A model generated the notes under the pieces. That model had not been told where the DNA came from. It saw only the letters and a list, made by a program, of their open reading frames with translations, and did not search any database. DNA of 34,329 nucleotides from an uncultured Pseudomonadales bacterium (lineage in GTDB: Bacteria; Pseudomonadota; Gammaproteobacteria; Pseudomonadales; Porticoccaceae). Position numbers and translations under genes: made by a program. The DNA lies in the NCBI GenBank assembly GCA_905478975.1, contig CAJQKW010000109.1, forward strand, positions 1-34,329, given 5' to 3'. Below, one piece after another: positions 1 to 7,792 of this stretch; position 1 is the stretch's first letter, and the number at the start of each line of letters is the position of its first letter.

Positions 1-1
1 C

Positions 2-27
2 TATTCAGTAAAGCTATTTAGCAAAGC
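2..27. repeat. two 13-nt tandem repeats downstream of the LysR gene
   Basis: Read on the minus strand, GCTTTGCTAAATA is followed directly by GCTTTACTGAATA (11 of 13 identical), about 17 nt past the LysR stop codon. The array may continue beyond the window edge. The unit resembles repeat units found after the serine hydrolase (ACTGAATA) and after the GH10 gene (GCTTGCTACTAAATA). Confidence 0.5.
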
Positions 28-43
28 GATTAAACCAATGAGC

Positions 44-985
44 CTACCGAGCGATCTCTGAAGAGACATCTTTGATCATCTGGCGCAGCCACTTATGACC
101 GGGATCTCTCTGTAATAGCGGACTCCAGACCATCTTTAGACGCATCCGTGGTATCTCAAAGGGCGGATCAAGAATCACCACCTTGGGGTTATTCGACATG
201 GTGCGCGCCGCGATAGTGGGTATGGTGACAATGAGATCCTCCTGTTCCCCGAGCAACAGCGCCGCTTGATAGTGCCGGGTAAATACGGTGATTTCACGCT
301 TGGCGTCGAGCTTGCCCAGAGCCTCATCTACCCAACCCAGTCGCTGCACATCGTCAGAGCTCATGCCGACGCCGACACCCATACCGGTCTTGCTGACCCA
401 CACATGCTTGTGCGACAGATAACTGTCGAGGCTCCAGTTTTTAATTACCGGATTCGAGGCACTCATCACGCAGGAGAAGCTGTCATCCCAGAGATGCACC
501 TGATGAAAGGACTGTGGCAGCGTATCAAAGCGATTGATCACCAGATCCACCTTGCCGCGCTCGACATCGTGAAAGCTCACATCACTGGGGGTCATGATAT
601 CCAGGCGAATGTTTGGTGCTTCCTTGCGCAGCCGGGTTAACAGCTGGGGAAGCAGCGTCACTTCGGTGTAGTCACTGGCCATAATGCGGAAGATACGGTC
701 GGAGGCAGCAGCATCAAAGATTGTCTTGGGCAAGACTGCGATCTCAGCAGCAGCCAGCACATTACGTATCAATGGCTGTAGCTCTAGGGCACGATCGGTG
801 GGCGTCATTCCATCACTGGTACGAACCAATAGCGGGTCATCGAAGAGATCCCGCAGACGCCTCAGGCTATTCGACATGGCAGGCTGGCTAATACCCAGCT
901 CTTCGGCAGCGCGAGTAACATTGCACTCCCGCAACAGCACATCTAGGTAGACCAATAGGTTTAAATCAACTCGCGCTATATTCAT
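44..985 (-). CDS. LysR-family transcriptional regulator
   Basis: DNA-binding transcriptional regulator of about 313 residues, the usual LTTR length. The N-terminal winged helix-turn-helix is clear (VDLNLLVYLDVLL, then NVTRAAEELGISQPAMSNSL), followed by a periplasmic-binding-protein-like effector domain (about residues 90-305). The longest reading starts at a TTG at 1015, but LTTR proteins of this type begin just before 'RVDLNLL', so I use the internal ATG at 985; its ribosome site is weak. It is divergent from isocitrate lyase with about 100 bp between them, the classic arrangement for a regulator controlling its neighbour, so it may regulate the glyoxylate shunt. I could not identify a clear T-N11-A box. 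The effector is unknown. Confidence 0.9.
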   Translation of the reverse strand: MNIARVDLNLLVYLDVLLRECNVTRAAEELGISQPAMSNSLRRLRDLFDDPLLVRTSDGMTPTDRALELQPLIRNVLAAAEIAVLPKTIFDAAASDRIFRIMASDYTEVTLLPQLLTRLRKEAPNIRLDIMTPSDVSFHDVERGKVDLVINRFDTLPQSFHQVHLWDDSFSCVMSASNPVIKNWSLDSYLSHKHVWVSKTGMGVGVGMSSDDVQRLGWVDEALGKLDAKREITVFTRHYQAALLLGEQEDLIVTIPTIAARTMSNNPKVVILDPPFEIPRMRLKMVWSPLLQRDPGHKWLRQMIKDVSSEIAR

Positions 986-1089
986 AATAAAAATGCCCGC
1001 AATAGAAACTATCAATTAGATTTATACCGGCATCATACCTAAACTCACCGCACTGTCAAACGAACCGACTTCAATTAAGGGTTTTAAAT

Positions 1090-2670
1090 ATGTCCAACTT
1101 TTCAAATGATCTTGCAGCCGTTGCCAAACTAAAAGAGCAACACGGCGGGAACTGGGGCGCGATCAGCGCTGACTCTGCGGCACGTATGCGCACTCAAAAC
1201 CGTTTTCAAACCGGTATCGAAATTGCTAAGTACACCGCGGCGATCATGCGTGAAGATATGGCGGCATACGATGCTGACTCATCTCAGTACACTCAGTCTC
1301 TTGGTTGCTGGCACGGTTTTATCGGTCAGCAGAAGCTGATTGCGATTAAAAAGCACTTCGGTACCACCAAGCGTAAATACCTTTACCTCTCAGGTTGGAT
1401 GGTTGCAGCGCTGCGTTCAGAGTTCGGTCCCCTGCCCGACCAGTCAATGCACGAGAAGACCTCGGTTGCCTCATTGATCGCTGAGCTCTACACATTTTTA
1501 CGTCAGGCTGATGCCCGCGAATTGGGCGGCCTGTTCCGTCAGTTGGACGCTGCTCCGGGCGACGCCAAGCAAGCCATTCAGGATCAAATCGATAACCACG
1601 AGACACATGTAGTGCCCATCGTTGCTGATATAGATGCCGGTTTTGGTAATGCTGAAGCGACCTACTTGATGGCCAAGCAGATGATTGAAGCCGGCGCTTG
1701 CTGTATCCAGATTGAAAATCAGGTGTCTGATGAGAAGCAATGTGGTCACCAGGATGGCAAGGTTACCGTTCCACACGAAGACTTCCTCGCTAAGATCAAT
1801 GCGGTTCGCTACGCATTCCTTGAGCTGGGTGTAGATGATGGCGTTATTGTTGCCCGTACCGATTCATTGGGTGCTGGCCTGACTAAGCAGATCGCTGTAA
1901 CACGTGAGCCTGGGGATCTCGGCGATCAGTACAACTCATTCCTCGATGTTGAAGAAATCAGCCCCGCTGATATGAAGAACGGCGATGTCGTCCTTAATCG
2001 CGATGGCAAGCTGGTACGTCCTAAGCGTCTGCCAAGCAACCTGTTCCAGTTTAAGGCTGGCACTGGCGAAGCACGCTGTATTCTCGACAGTATCACTAGC
2101 CTGCAAAACGGCGCCGATATGATCTGGATCGAAACTGAGAAGCCTCACGTTGGCCAGATTGGCGCAATGATGGCTGAGATTCGTAAAGAGGTGCCTAACG
2201 CCAAGCTGGTTTACAACAACAGCCCATCGTTTAACTGGACCCTCAACTTCCGTCAGCAGATCTTTGATAGCCTGAGCGAATCCGGTGCAGATGTTTCAGC
2301 CTACGATCGCGCTGACCTGATGAATGTGAGCTACGACGACACTGATCTTGCTGCTCTTGCAGACGACAAGATCCGTACCTTCCAGGCCGACTCGGCTCGT
2401 GAAGCCGGCATCTTCCACCACCTGATTACACTGCCTACCTACCACACTGCGGCTCTGTCTACTGACAATCTGGCCAAAGAGTACTTCGGTGAGCAAGGCA
2501 TGTTGGGTTATGTTGCTGGTGTTCAGCGCAAGGAAATCCGTCAGGGTATCGCCTGTGTGAAGCATCAAAATATGGCCGGTTCCGATATGGGCGACGACCA
2601 TAAAGAATACTTTGCCGGTGATGCTGCACTGAAAGCATCAGGTAAAGACAACACCATGAATCAGTTCTAG
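1090..2670 (+). CDS. aceA: isocitrate lyase (long, Pseudomonas-type)
   Basis: Cleaves isocitrate to glyoxylate and succinate, the first step of the glyoxylate bypass, in the cytoplasm. It allows growth on acetate and fatty acids. At 526 residues it matches the long isocitrate lyases of Pseudomonas and Acinetobacter rather than the roughly 430-residue enterobacterial form. The catalytic loop reads EKQCGHQDGK, with the active-site Cys at about residue 218; the metal-binding DIDAGFGNAEATYLM stretch precedes it. The ATG at 1090 has AAGGG eight bases upstream. A rho-independent terminator follows at 2693-2722. No malate synthase gene is in the window. Control by the divergent LysR protein is plausible but inferred. 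Confidence 0.97.
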   Translation: MSNFSNDLAAVAKLKEQHGGNWGAISADSAARMRTQNRFQTGIEIAKYTAAIMREDMAAYDADSSQYTQSLGCWHGFIGQQKLIAIKKHFGTTKRKYLYLSGWMVAALRSEFGPLPDQSMHEKTSVASLIAELYTFLRQADARELGGLFRQLDAAPGDAKQAIQDQIDNHETHVVPIVADIDAGFGNAEATYLMAKQMIEAGACCIQIENQVSDEKQCGHQDGKVTVPHEDFLAKINAVRYAFLELGVDDGVIVARTDSLGAGLTKQIAVTREPGDLGDQYNSFLDVEEISPADMKNGDVVLNRDGKLVRPKRLPSNLFQFKAGTGEARCILDSITSLQNGADMIWIETEKPHVGQIGAMMAEIRKEVPNAKLVYNNSPSFNWTLNFRQQIFDSLSESGADVSAYDRADLMNVSYDDTDLAALADDKIRTFQADSAREAGIFHHLITLPTYHTAALSTDNLAKEYFGEQGMLGYVAGVQRKEIRQGIACVKHQNMAGSDMGDDHKEYFAGDAALKASGKDNTMNQF

Positions 2671-2692
2671 TACTGGTTTTTGTGTGATCGAG

Positions 2693-2722
2693 AAGAGCGG
2701 CCTCAGGGTTGCTCTTTTTTTT
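2693..2722 (+). terminator. rho-independent terminator after aceA
   Basis: GAGCGGCC-TCAG-GGTTGCTC forms an 8-bp stem (two G-U pairs) with a 4-nt loop, flanked by AA/TT, then a run of T. It starts 23 nt after the aceA stop codon. Confidence 0.85.
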
Positions 2723-2868
2723 GTTCTTTTTTTAGTCTTTTTTATGCCCGCTTTCTATTACAGGCTTTTTAATGAAAAAGACTTTAATTGCCCTTACTCT
2801 GCAAACTCCCGTAGGATGGGATAAATAATAAGACTGCATAAGCAGCTTAAAGCTACCCTGGGGAAGAT

Positions 2869-4056
2869 ATGGCCATTTCACGCAACAGTGTTTTAATCGG
2901 CGCCACAGTACTATTAATCGGCAGTTTTTGGGCCCTACCCACAGCGCAGAGTCTCTACCGCGCCGTACACCTTTTTGACCAGGATCGCATTGTCGAAAAC
3001 TTCCGCTCCGCTGATCAGCTCGGGGCAATCAGCACTATGAGCGCCTCCTCAGAACCACGGCCCTACAGCAAAGGCACTGCCATAGAACTGCCGGAGGACT
3101 TTTTGTTTGCCGAGCAATCGTTTAATACCGCGAAGTTTTTAGCCGACTCCTGGACCACCGGACTTCTGGTTATTCAGGACGATCAAATCGTTCACGAAAG
3201 CTATTCTCTCGGCCACAGTGAATCCACCCGCACTATTTCCTGGTCCATGGCTAAGTCGTTTATCTCCGCTATGGTGGGTATCGCAGTGGATGAAGGCAGC
3301 ATCGCCAGCATTGAACAAACCGTTGATACCTATGCCCCAGAACTAAAAGGTTCAGGCTATGACGGCGTGCGCATTAAAGATGTACTGCAGATGTCATCGG
3401 GGATAGCCTTTAATGAAGACTACGGCGACTTTAACAGCGATATCAATCGCTGGGGCCGCGGCTTTGCGTTAGGCAGCCCCCAGGATGACTTTGCCGCCAG
3501 CCTGACGCGTGGGCGCGAACCCGGCACGCTAAACCACTATGTCAGTATCGACACCCATGTTCTGAGTATGGTGCTGAGTCGCGCCACTGGAAAATCAGTC
3601 ACTGACTATATGCAGGAGAAACTCTATCAGCCTCTGGGTATGGAATACGACGGTTATTGGATCGTCGATGGCGACGGCAAAGAGATGGCTCTTGGTGGTC
3701 TCAATCTAACCTTGCGAGATTTTGCCAAGCTCGGGTCACTCTATTTACACGAGGGTTCACTTGATGGAAAGCCGATTGTTCCCGCTGAGTGGGTCGCCCT
3801 GTCAACTGCTGCCGACGCCCCGCACATCCAGCCAGAGGAAAATGACTTTGGTTATGGCTACCAGTGGTGGTTGCCGCTCTCAGAGGACGGCGAATATATG
3901 GCAATGGGTGTCTATGGCCAGTATATTTATGTCAATCCAGTGAACAACACAGTCATCGTTAAACTCTCCGCCAACCCCCACTACAACGACCTCAGCTATA
4001 TCCCCAGCAGTGACTACAGTCATCTAGCCTTGTTTCGCAGCATAGCCACTGAATAA
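2869..4056 (+). CDS. beta-lactamase-family (class C type) serine hydrolase, membrane-anchored
   Basis: 395-residue serine hydrolase of the beta-lactamase/PBP4*/NylB fold (PF00144). One N-terminal hydrophobic segment (about residues 8-28) suggests an inner-membrane anchor or uncleaved signal with the enzyme in the periplasm. The nucleophile motif is S126-M-A-K129 (SWSMAKSF); the second motif is the Y-x-S type (HYVSIDTHVLS). The arrangement resembles 6-aminohexanoate-dimer hydrolase and EstB esterases more than true beta-lactamases, so the substrate is open. ATG at 2869 follows GGGGAAG. The last five codons and the stop lie inside a 16-nt tandem repeat array, and a decayed copy of the C-terminal coding sequence appears at 5648-5725, beyond the neighbouring transporter. 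Confidence 0.85.
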   Translation: MAISRNSVLIGATVLLIGSFWALPTAQSLYRAVHLFDQDRIVENFRSADQLGAISTMSASSEPRPYSKGTAIELPEDFLFAEQSFNTAKFLADSWTTGLLVIQDDQIVHESYSLGHSESTRTISWSMAKSFISAMVGIAVDEGSIASIEQTVDTYAPELKGSGYDGVRIKDVLQMSSGIAFNEDYGDFNSDINRWGRGFALGSPQDDFAASLTRGREPGTLNHYVSIDTHVLSMVLSRATGKSVTDYMQEKLYQPLGMEYDGYWIVDGDGKEMALGGLNLTLRDFAKLGSLYLHEGSLDGKPIVPAEWVALSTAADAPHIQPEENDFGYGYQWWLPLSEDGEYMAMGVYGQYIYVNPVNNTVIVKLSANPHYNDLSYIPSSDYSHLALFRSIATE

Positions 4057-4166
4057 AATAGCCACTGAATAAAATAGCCTCTGAATAAAATAGCCTCTGA
4101 ATAAAACAGCTTCTGGATTAAAAGGCTCTAAATTAAAAGGCTCTGGATTAAAAGCTTTTGGATAAA
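4042..4166 (+). repeat. degenerate 16-nt minisatellite, 8 units, overlapping a stop codon
   Basis: Units: 4042-4057 and 4058-4073 are identical (ATAGCCACTGAATAAA); 4074-4089 and 4090-4105 are identical to each other and differ from these by one base; 4106-4122, 4123-4137, 4138-4152 and 4153-4166 are progressively diverged and 14-17 nt long. The first unit encodes the final residues (IATE) and stop codon of the serine hydrolase, so the array appears to have grown from the gene's own 3' end. There are no spacers, so it is not CRISPR. Confidence 0.9.
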
Positions 4167-4181
4167 GCCGTCTTAGGGTTC

Positions 4182-5471
4182 CTACCTCAAAAGATCTAGG
4201 GCGCTTAACACCATGCGGACTCCAAGGGAGCTTGTGAGCACCACAATAGTGAGTCCGATAATATTGCTGACCCATGTATTTGTATGTTTGCCGAGCAGGC
4301 TCTTCTGATTCATCACCACCACTAAAAACAGCGCGATAATCGGCAACAAAAGGCCATTGGCCAACTGGGCAAAGAGTATGATTTCTAAAGGCCGCAATTC
4401 TAACAACGCAGAGAGTGAGCCGAAGGCGAGAACACTCAGAGCAATAAAGCGAAAGACTGTGCCAGTAGTATCTGACTTCATTCCCAGTATCTCAGACACC
4501 GCATAGGCTGTTGCCATAGGCGCAGTAATTGCAGAGCTAAGGCCCGCAGCAAACAACCCTGCCGCCAGTAGGTATTTGGCAGAGTCGCCAAAAACCGGTT
4601 CCAGTTGATAGGCCATATCCCCAGCATTTTCGATAACAGCCCCACTACCAAAGAAGCTTGCCGCCGCGGTTGAAAGAATCAGTATAGAAACCAAGCCACC
4701 AATACTGATTGAAATAATAGTGTCCGAGCGCGCAGCCTTGAGTGCGTTTTCAGCCCTGAGCCCCTCTACAGCCCTGAGCCCCTCTATAGCCCTGGGCCCG
4801 TCTACAGCATTGAGCCGGTCTAAAGCTTGCCAGCGTGTGCGGGCAGCAGATGAATGCAGAAATAGGTTATAGGGAACGACAGTGGTACCAATCAGGGTAA
4901 TCAATGTGGATAAACCGCCCTCAGGTATTACCGGCACTACTGCTCCTTGCAATAGCGCCGACAGGTTCGGCTTTACAACCATAAACGTAGTGATAAACGC
5001 GAGGCTCATAAACAGCACTACAACAATCAAAAATCGCTCTATCAGCCTGTAGGATCCCCGTAAAAAGACCGCCCCAGCAATCAGCGCTATTAGTCCTGCA
5101 TAGACTTTCACACTGGCATCATCGCCAGTGACCGCGGCAACACCCAAGGCTGCTCCGGTAAGATTGCCCGCTTGATAGGCTGAGTTGCCAACATACAGGG
5201 CCGAAATAACCAGTAGAATCAACGGCCATTTCCAAACACTCCCGGCCAAGCTGTCAGCTAGGGTTTCACCTAGGCCTTTTTGCCCAATGACTCCCAGTCT
5301 GGCGGCCATTTCTTGAAGGGCAATGGCTGAGAGCATGGCCACAACAAGTCCCCAGGCCAAAGCGTAGTGAAATTGAGCGCCGGCTATGGTGCAGACAGTG
5401 ACAGTTCCAGGGCCAATAAAGGCTGCTGTGACCAAAATGGCAGGACCGGTATTTTTTAATCGTGAAAGCAT
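4182..5471 (-). CDS. Nramp-family divalent metal transporter homologue, atypical metal site
   Basis: Inner-membrane protein of 429 residues with about 11 hydrophobic segments and the Nramp (NRAMP/MntH) fold pattern: GPAILVTAAFIGPGTVTV in TM1 and TTVVPYNLFLHSSA in TM6. In canonical Nramp proteins TM1 carries D-P-G-N and TM6 carries M-P-H; here these read G-P-G-T and V-P-Y, so the usual Asp, Asn and Met metal ligands are missing and the substrate cannot be assumed to be Mn or Fe. The hydrophilic loop after TM6 holds four 18-nt tandem repeats (RAVEGL-like hexapeptides). ATG at 5471 has AGGGGAAA upstream. The gene is convergent with the serine hydrolase and stands alone. Confidence 0.85.
   Translation of the reverse strand: MLSRLKNTGPAILVTAAFIGPGTVTVCTIAGAQFHYALAWGLVVAMLSAIALQEMAARLGVIGQKGLGETLADSLAGSVWKWPLILLVISALYVGNSAYQAGNLTGAALGVAAVTGDDASVKVYAGLIALIAGAVFLRGSYRLIERFLIVVVLFMSLAFITTFMVVKPNLSALLQGAVVPVIPEGGLSTLITLIGTTVVPYNLFLHSSAARTRWQALDRLNAVDGPRAIEGLRAVEGLRAENALKAARSDTIISISIGGLVSILILSTAAASFFGSGAVIENAGDMAYQLEPVFGDSAKYLLAAGLFAAGLSSAITAPMATAYAVSEILGMKSDTTGTVFRFIALSVLAFGSLSALLELRPLEIILFAQLANGLLLPIIALFLVVVMNQKSLLGKHTNTWVSNIIGLTIVVLTSSLGVRMVLSALDLLR
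4751..4822 (-). repeat. in-frame 18-nt tandem repeat inside the Nramp gene
   Basis: Four 18-nt units: 4751-4768 and 4769-4786 identical, 4787-4804 and 4805-4822 diverged. On the coding strand they give hexapeptides of the type R-A-[VI]-E-G-L in the loop following TM6. The reading frame is kept because the unit is a multiple of three. Confidence 0.88.
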
Positions 5472-5793
5472 ATTTCCCCTACTAATAGAAACAGAATTAT
5501 TGCCTGACCAATAACCGCCCTCTTATAAATAGACGTTTTTTATAGCCAGATATGATTAAAATTTAAGCTAGCCATGACCTACCCAGATTAAGCGCAAATG
5601 AGGGGCAGATTAGATAGCGGTAAGTTAACTTATTGAGTAGCTGAAGCCTCCCGAGAGCCAACCCCAGAACCAGTAAAGGTCACCTAGCCTTTTTTCGCAG
5701 CATAGGCACAAGAGAGGCAGATTAATTCTTTAAAATCGGTATAATCTCGACCTGCGTATACCCTCCCACACAACTAGTTTCGAGCGAGCTATC
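5472..5793. other. 322-bp intergenic region with a decayed coding relic
   Basis: Holds the relic at 5648-5725 (separate entry). A TATAAT hexamer lies at 5740-5745, about 50 bases before the TTG start of the downstream gene, but no good -35 box is present at 16-18 bp. The rest (5472-5640) is AT-rich and I see nothing recognisable in it. Confidence 0.5.
5648..5725 (+). pseudogene. relic of a serine-hydrolase C-terminus
   Basis: 5681-5709 matches 4021-4049 (the end of the serine hydrolase gene) at 26 of 29 bases and in the same frame: the relic reads HLAFFRSIGTREAD then stop, against HLALFRSIATE then stop in the intact gene. Upstream of it, 'ANP' followed by a deletion also matches (SANP in the intact gene). 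An in-frame TGA lies at 5642-5644. I read this as the remnant of a duplicated hydrolase gene whose body was deleted or replaced by the transporter. A chance or short dispersed repeat is possible. Confidence 0.5.
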
Positions 5794-7434
5794 TTGAAAA
5801 CAGAATTTCTTGGCAAGACCCTCTCAGGCCCCTTTACAGTGCCATCCGGAATCGTCACCACCGCGGTGCCCATAATCCAATACATGTTTGATCATATGCC
5901 GCAAATTGGCGTGATCACCACCAAGAGTGTTGGTCCTGTGCCTCGCGAGGGTAACCGTGAACCGGTTTACAGCCAGTATTCCCCGGGTAATTTTGTCAAT
6001 GCCGTTGGCCTGACCAACCCAGGCGCGCTAGTAGCCGCCGAAGCCATGGCAAAACTGCGTATTCCCGAAGATCGTTTTTTACTGGTGTCTATTTTCGGTG
6101 GCAGCCTTGAAGAATTTGTCGAAGTCGCCAAGATCATGGCACCGGTAGCCGATGGCTTAGAGCTCAATCTCTCCTGCCCCCACGCCAAAGGTTATGGCAT
6201 GGCCATGGGCCAGGATCCTGAGATGGTTCGCGCCATTACCGCGGCGGTAAAAGCCGTGGTTGATATTCCAGTGATCCCCAAGCTGACACCCAACACGCCT
6301 AATATTGGTGAGATTGCTCAAGCCGCCGCCGCTGGTGGTGCCGATGGTATCTGCGCGATTAATACTGTTGGGCCAGGTTATACCGCATCTCATGGCCACC
6401 CGGTTCTAAGTAATGGCGCTGGTGGCATGTCAGGCAAAGGCGTACTGCCCATCGCATTAAAATGCGTCCGCGAAATACGTGAAGTGACCGATTTACCGAT
6501 TATCGGTTGTGGTGGTGCCAGCAGTGCTGCCGACACCAGAGAATTTATTAATGCCGGCGCGTCAATTGTTGGTATTGGCTCTGCTCTGACAGGCATGACC
6601 ACAGATGAAATTGGCAGCTACTTTAATCAGCTTGAGTCGGATCTCAGTTTCGACTCGGATAAGGCTGAAGCCCATATTCGTTACGATATAGATATGGATT
6701 ACTCGCCAGTGGTACTGGTGGAAAATAAGCGCGTCTGCAAGGATATCTGCGTCCTCACCTTTGATCGCAAAGTAAATATACAGGCCGGTGAGTTCGTTTT
6801 TCTCTGGGTGCCAGGAGTCGGCGAAAAGCCCTTCTCTGCACTTGCCGATGACCCTTTCCAACTGGCGGTGATCGATGTGGGTATCTTTACCCATGCACTG
6901 ATGGATCTAGACGTGGGCACTGAAGTCTATGTCCGCGGTCCCCATGGCATTCCCGTGTCGCCCGCTGAAGATGCCAAGATTATGGCCGTCGCTGGCGGAA
7001 CCGGTTTGGCTGCGGTTTATCAGCTGGCCAGAGACTTTGGCAATGCTGAGGTGTTTACCGGTGCTCGCACCGCTGAGCGTCTCTATTATCTCGAGGAGTG
7101 CAAAAAGATCGCCAAGGTTCACGTGGCCACAGATGATGGCAGTGAAGGGTTTAAAGGTGTTGTCACTGAATTGTTGCGCAGTCGCCTTGAAGAGATGGAT
7201 CAGCAAGAATTGGATAAGTTGGTGTTCTATAACTGCGGCCCTTCACCTATGGTCCATGCCGCAGCAAAAGTGCAGCGCGAGTTCTGTCGCGATGATCAGA
7301 TCTTTAGTGCGATTGATTATCTGACTAAGTGCGGTGTGGGTATCTGTGGCGCCTGTGCCTCGCCTGATGGTCGACGTATCTGTGTCGACGGACCCTTTAT
7401 GCAGGGTACGCCAGAGCGGCCTGTGGAGTTATAA
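5794..7434 (+). CDS. dihydroorotate dehydrogenase (class 1B-like PyrD) fused to PyrK-like electron-transfer subunit
   Basis: 546-residue cytoplasmic fusion. Residues 1 to about 290 are a class 1 dihydroorotate dehydrogenase TIM barrel (FMN), with NLSCPHAKGYG carrying the catalytic-base Cys of class 1 enzymes and a C-terminal phosphate-binding GCGGASSAAD. From about residue 305 comes a PyrK/ferredoxin-reductase module: FAD region near GEFVFLWVPG, NAD-binding AVAGGTGLAAVYQLA, and a [2Fe-2S] cluster C-x4-C-x2-C-x8-C (CGVGICGACASPDGRRIC). It should oxidise dihydroorotate to orotate with NAD as acceptor. PyrD and PyrK are normally separate genes, and gammaproteobacteria mostly use quinone-linked class 2 PyrD. 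A relative acting on another pyrimidine is an alternative. The start is TTG with a GAGCGAG site upstream. Confidence 0.85.
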   Translation: MKTEFLGKTLSGPFTVPSGIVTTAVPIIQYMFDHMPQIGVITTKSVGPVPREGNREPVYSQYSPGNFVNAVGLTNPGALVAAEAMAKLRIPEDRFLLVSIFGGSLEEFVEVAKIMAPVADGLELNLSCPHAKGYGMAMGQDPEMVRAITAAVKAVVDIPVIPKLTPNTPNIGEIAQAAAAGGADGICAINTVGPGYTASHGHPVLSNGAGGMSGKGVLPIALKCVREIREVTDLPIIGCGGASSAADTREFINAGASIVGIGSALTGMTTDEIGSYFNQLESDLSFDSDKAEAHIRYDIDMDYSPVVLVENKRVCKDICVLTFDRKVNIQAGEFVFLWVPGVGEKPFSALADDPFQLAVIDVGIFTHALMDLDVGTEVYVRGPHGIPVSPAEDAKIMAVAGGTGLAAVYQLARDFGNAEVFTGARTAERLYYLEECKKIAKVHVATDDGSEGFKGVVTELLRSRLEEMDQQELDKLVFYNCGPSPMVHAAAKVQREFCRDDQIFSAIDYLTKCGVGICGACASPDGRRICVDGPFMQGTPERPVEL

Positions 7435-7450
7435 AGGATTAGCAGCGTTA

Positions 7451-7710
7451 TAGTTGGTCAGACTTGGCGCCCAAGCCTGTCATCCTGAGCGAAGTCGAAG
7501 GATCTCCTGAACAGATATCCCAAACCATGAGTCAGTGCCAGCGTCTTGAAATCCCTCCACTGCGGTCGGGATGACAGCGTTGTAGTTGGTCAGACTTGGC
7601 ACCCAAGGTCATCCTGAGCGAAGCCGAAGGATCTCCTGAACAGATAACCCATGCTCTGGGTCAGTGCCAGCGTCGTGAGATCCCTCCACTGCGGTCGGGA
7701 TGACAGCGCT
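7451..7710. repeat. two tandem ~130-bp units, each a 97-nt imperfect hairpin
   Basis: The convergent gap of 358 bp between pyrD-K and fadB holds two similar units. The hairpin cores are 7479-7575 and 7608-7704, both exactly 97 nt. Each starts GTCATCCTGAGCGAAG and ends CGGTCGGGATGAC; the arms are about 28 nt, and 22 of 28 positions can pair in the second copy. Each core is preceded by AGTTGGTCAGACTTGGC, and a third truncated copy of this lead sequence follows at 7711. The GTCATCCTGAGCGAAG...GGATCTC motif is familiar as a dispersed intergenic repeat in many bacterial genomes. Likely roles are a transcription terminator or mRNA-stabilising element for both convergent genes. Confidence 0.85.
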
Positions 7711-7792
7711 GCAGTTGGTCGGGACTTCATAGCGAGCCTCTCTGGATTAGGCAGTAAAGCGCTCACAATGATGACCAGCTGGGCGGCAGATC

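Noticed and set aside
4042-4166. CRISPR-like array
   Set aside because: Units of 14-17 nt abut each other with no spacers, and no cas genes are present.
4024-4275. Minus-strand ORF with repeated NPEPFN-like peptides
   Set aside because: It is only the translation of the 16-nt minisatellite plus the Nramp 3' end in another frame.
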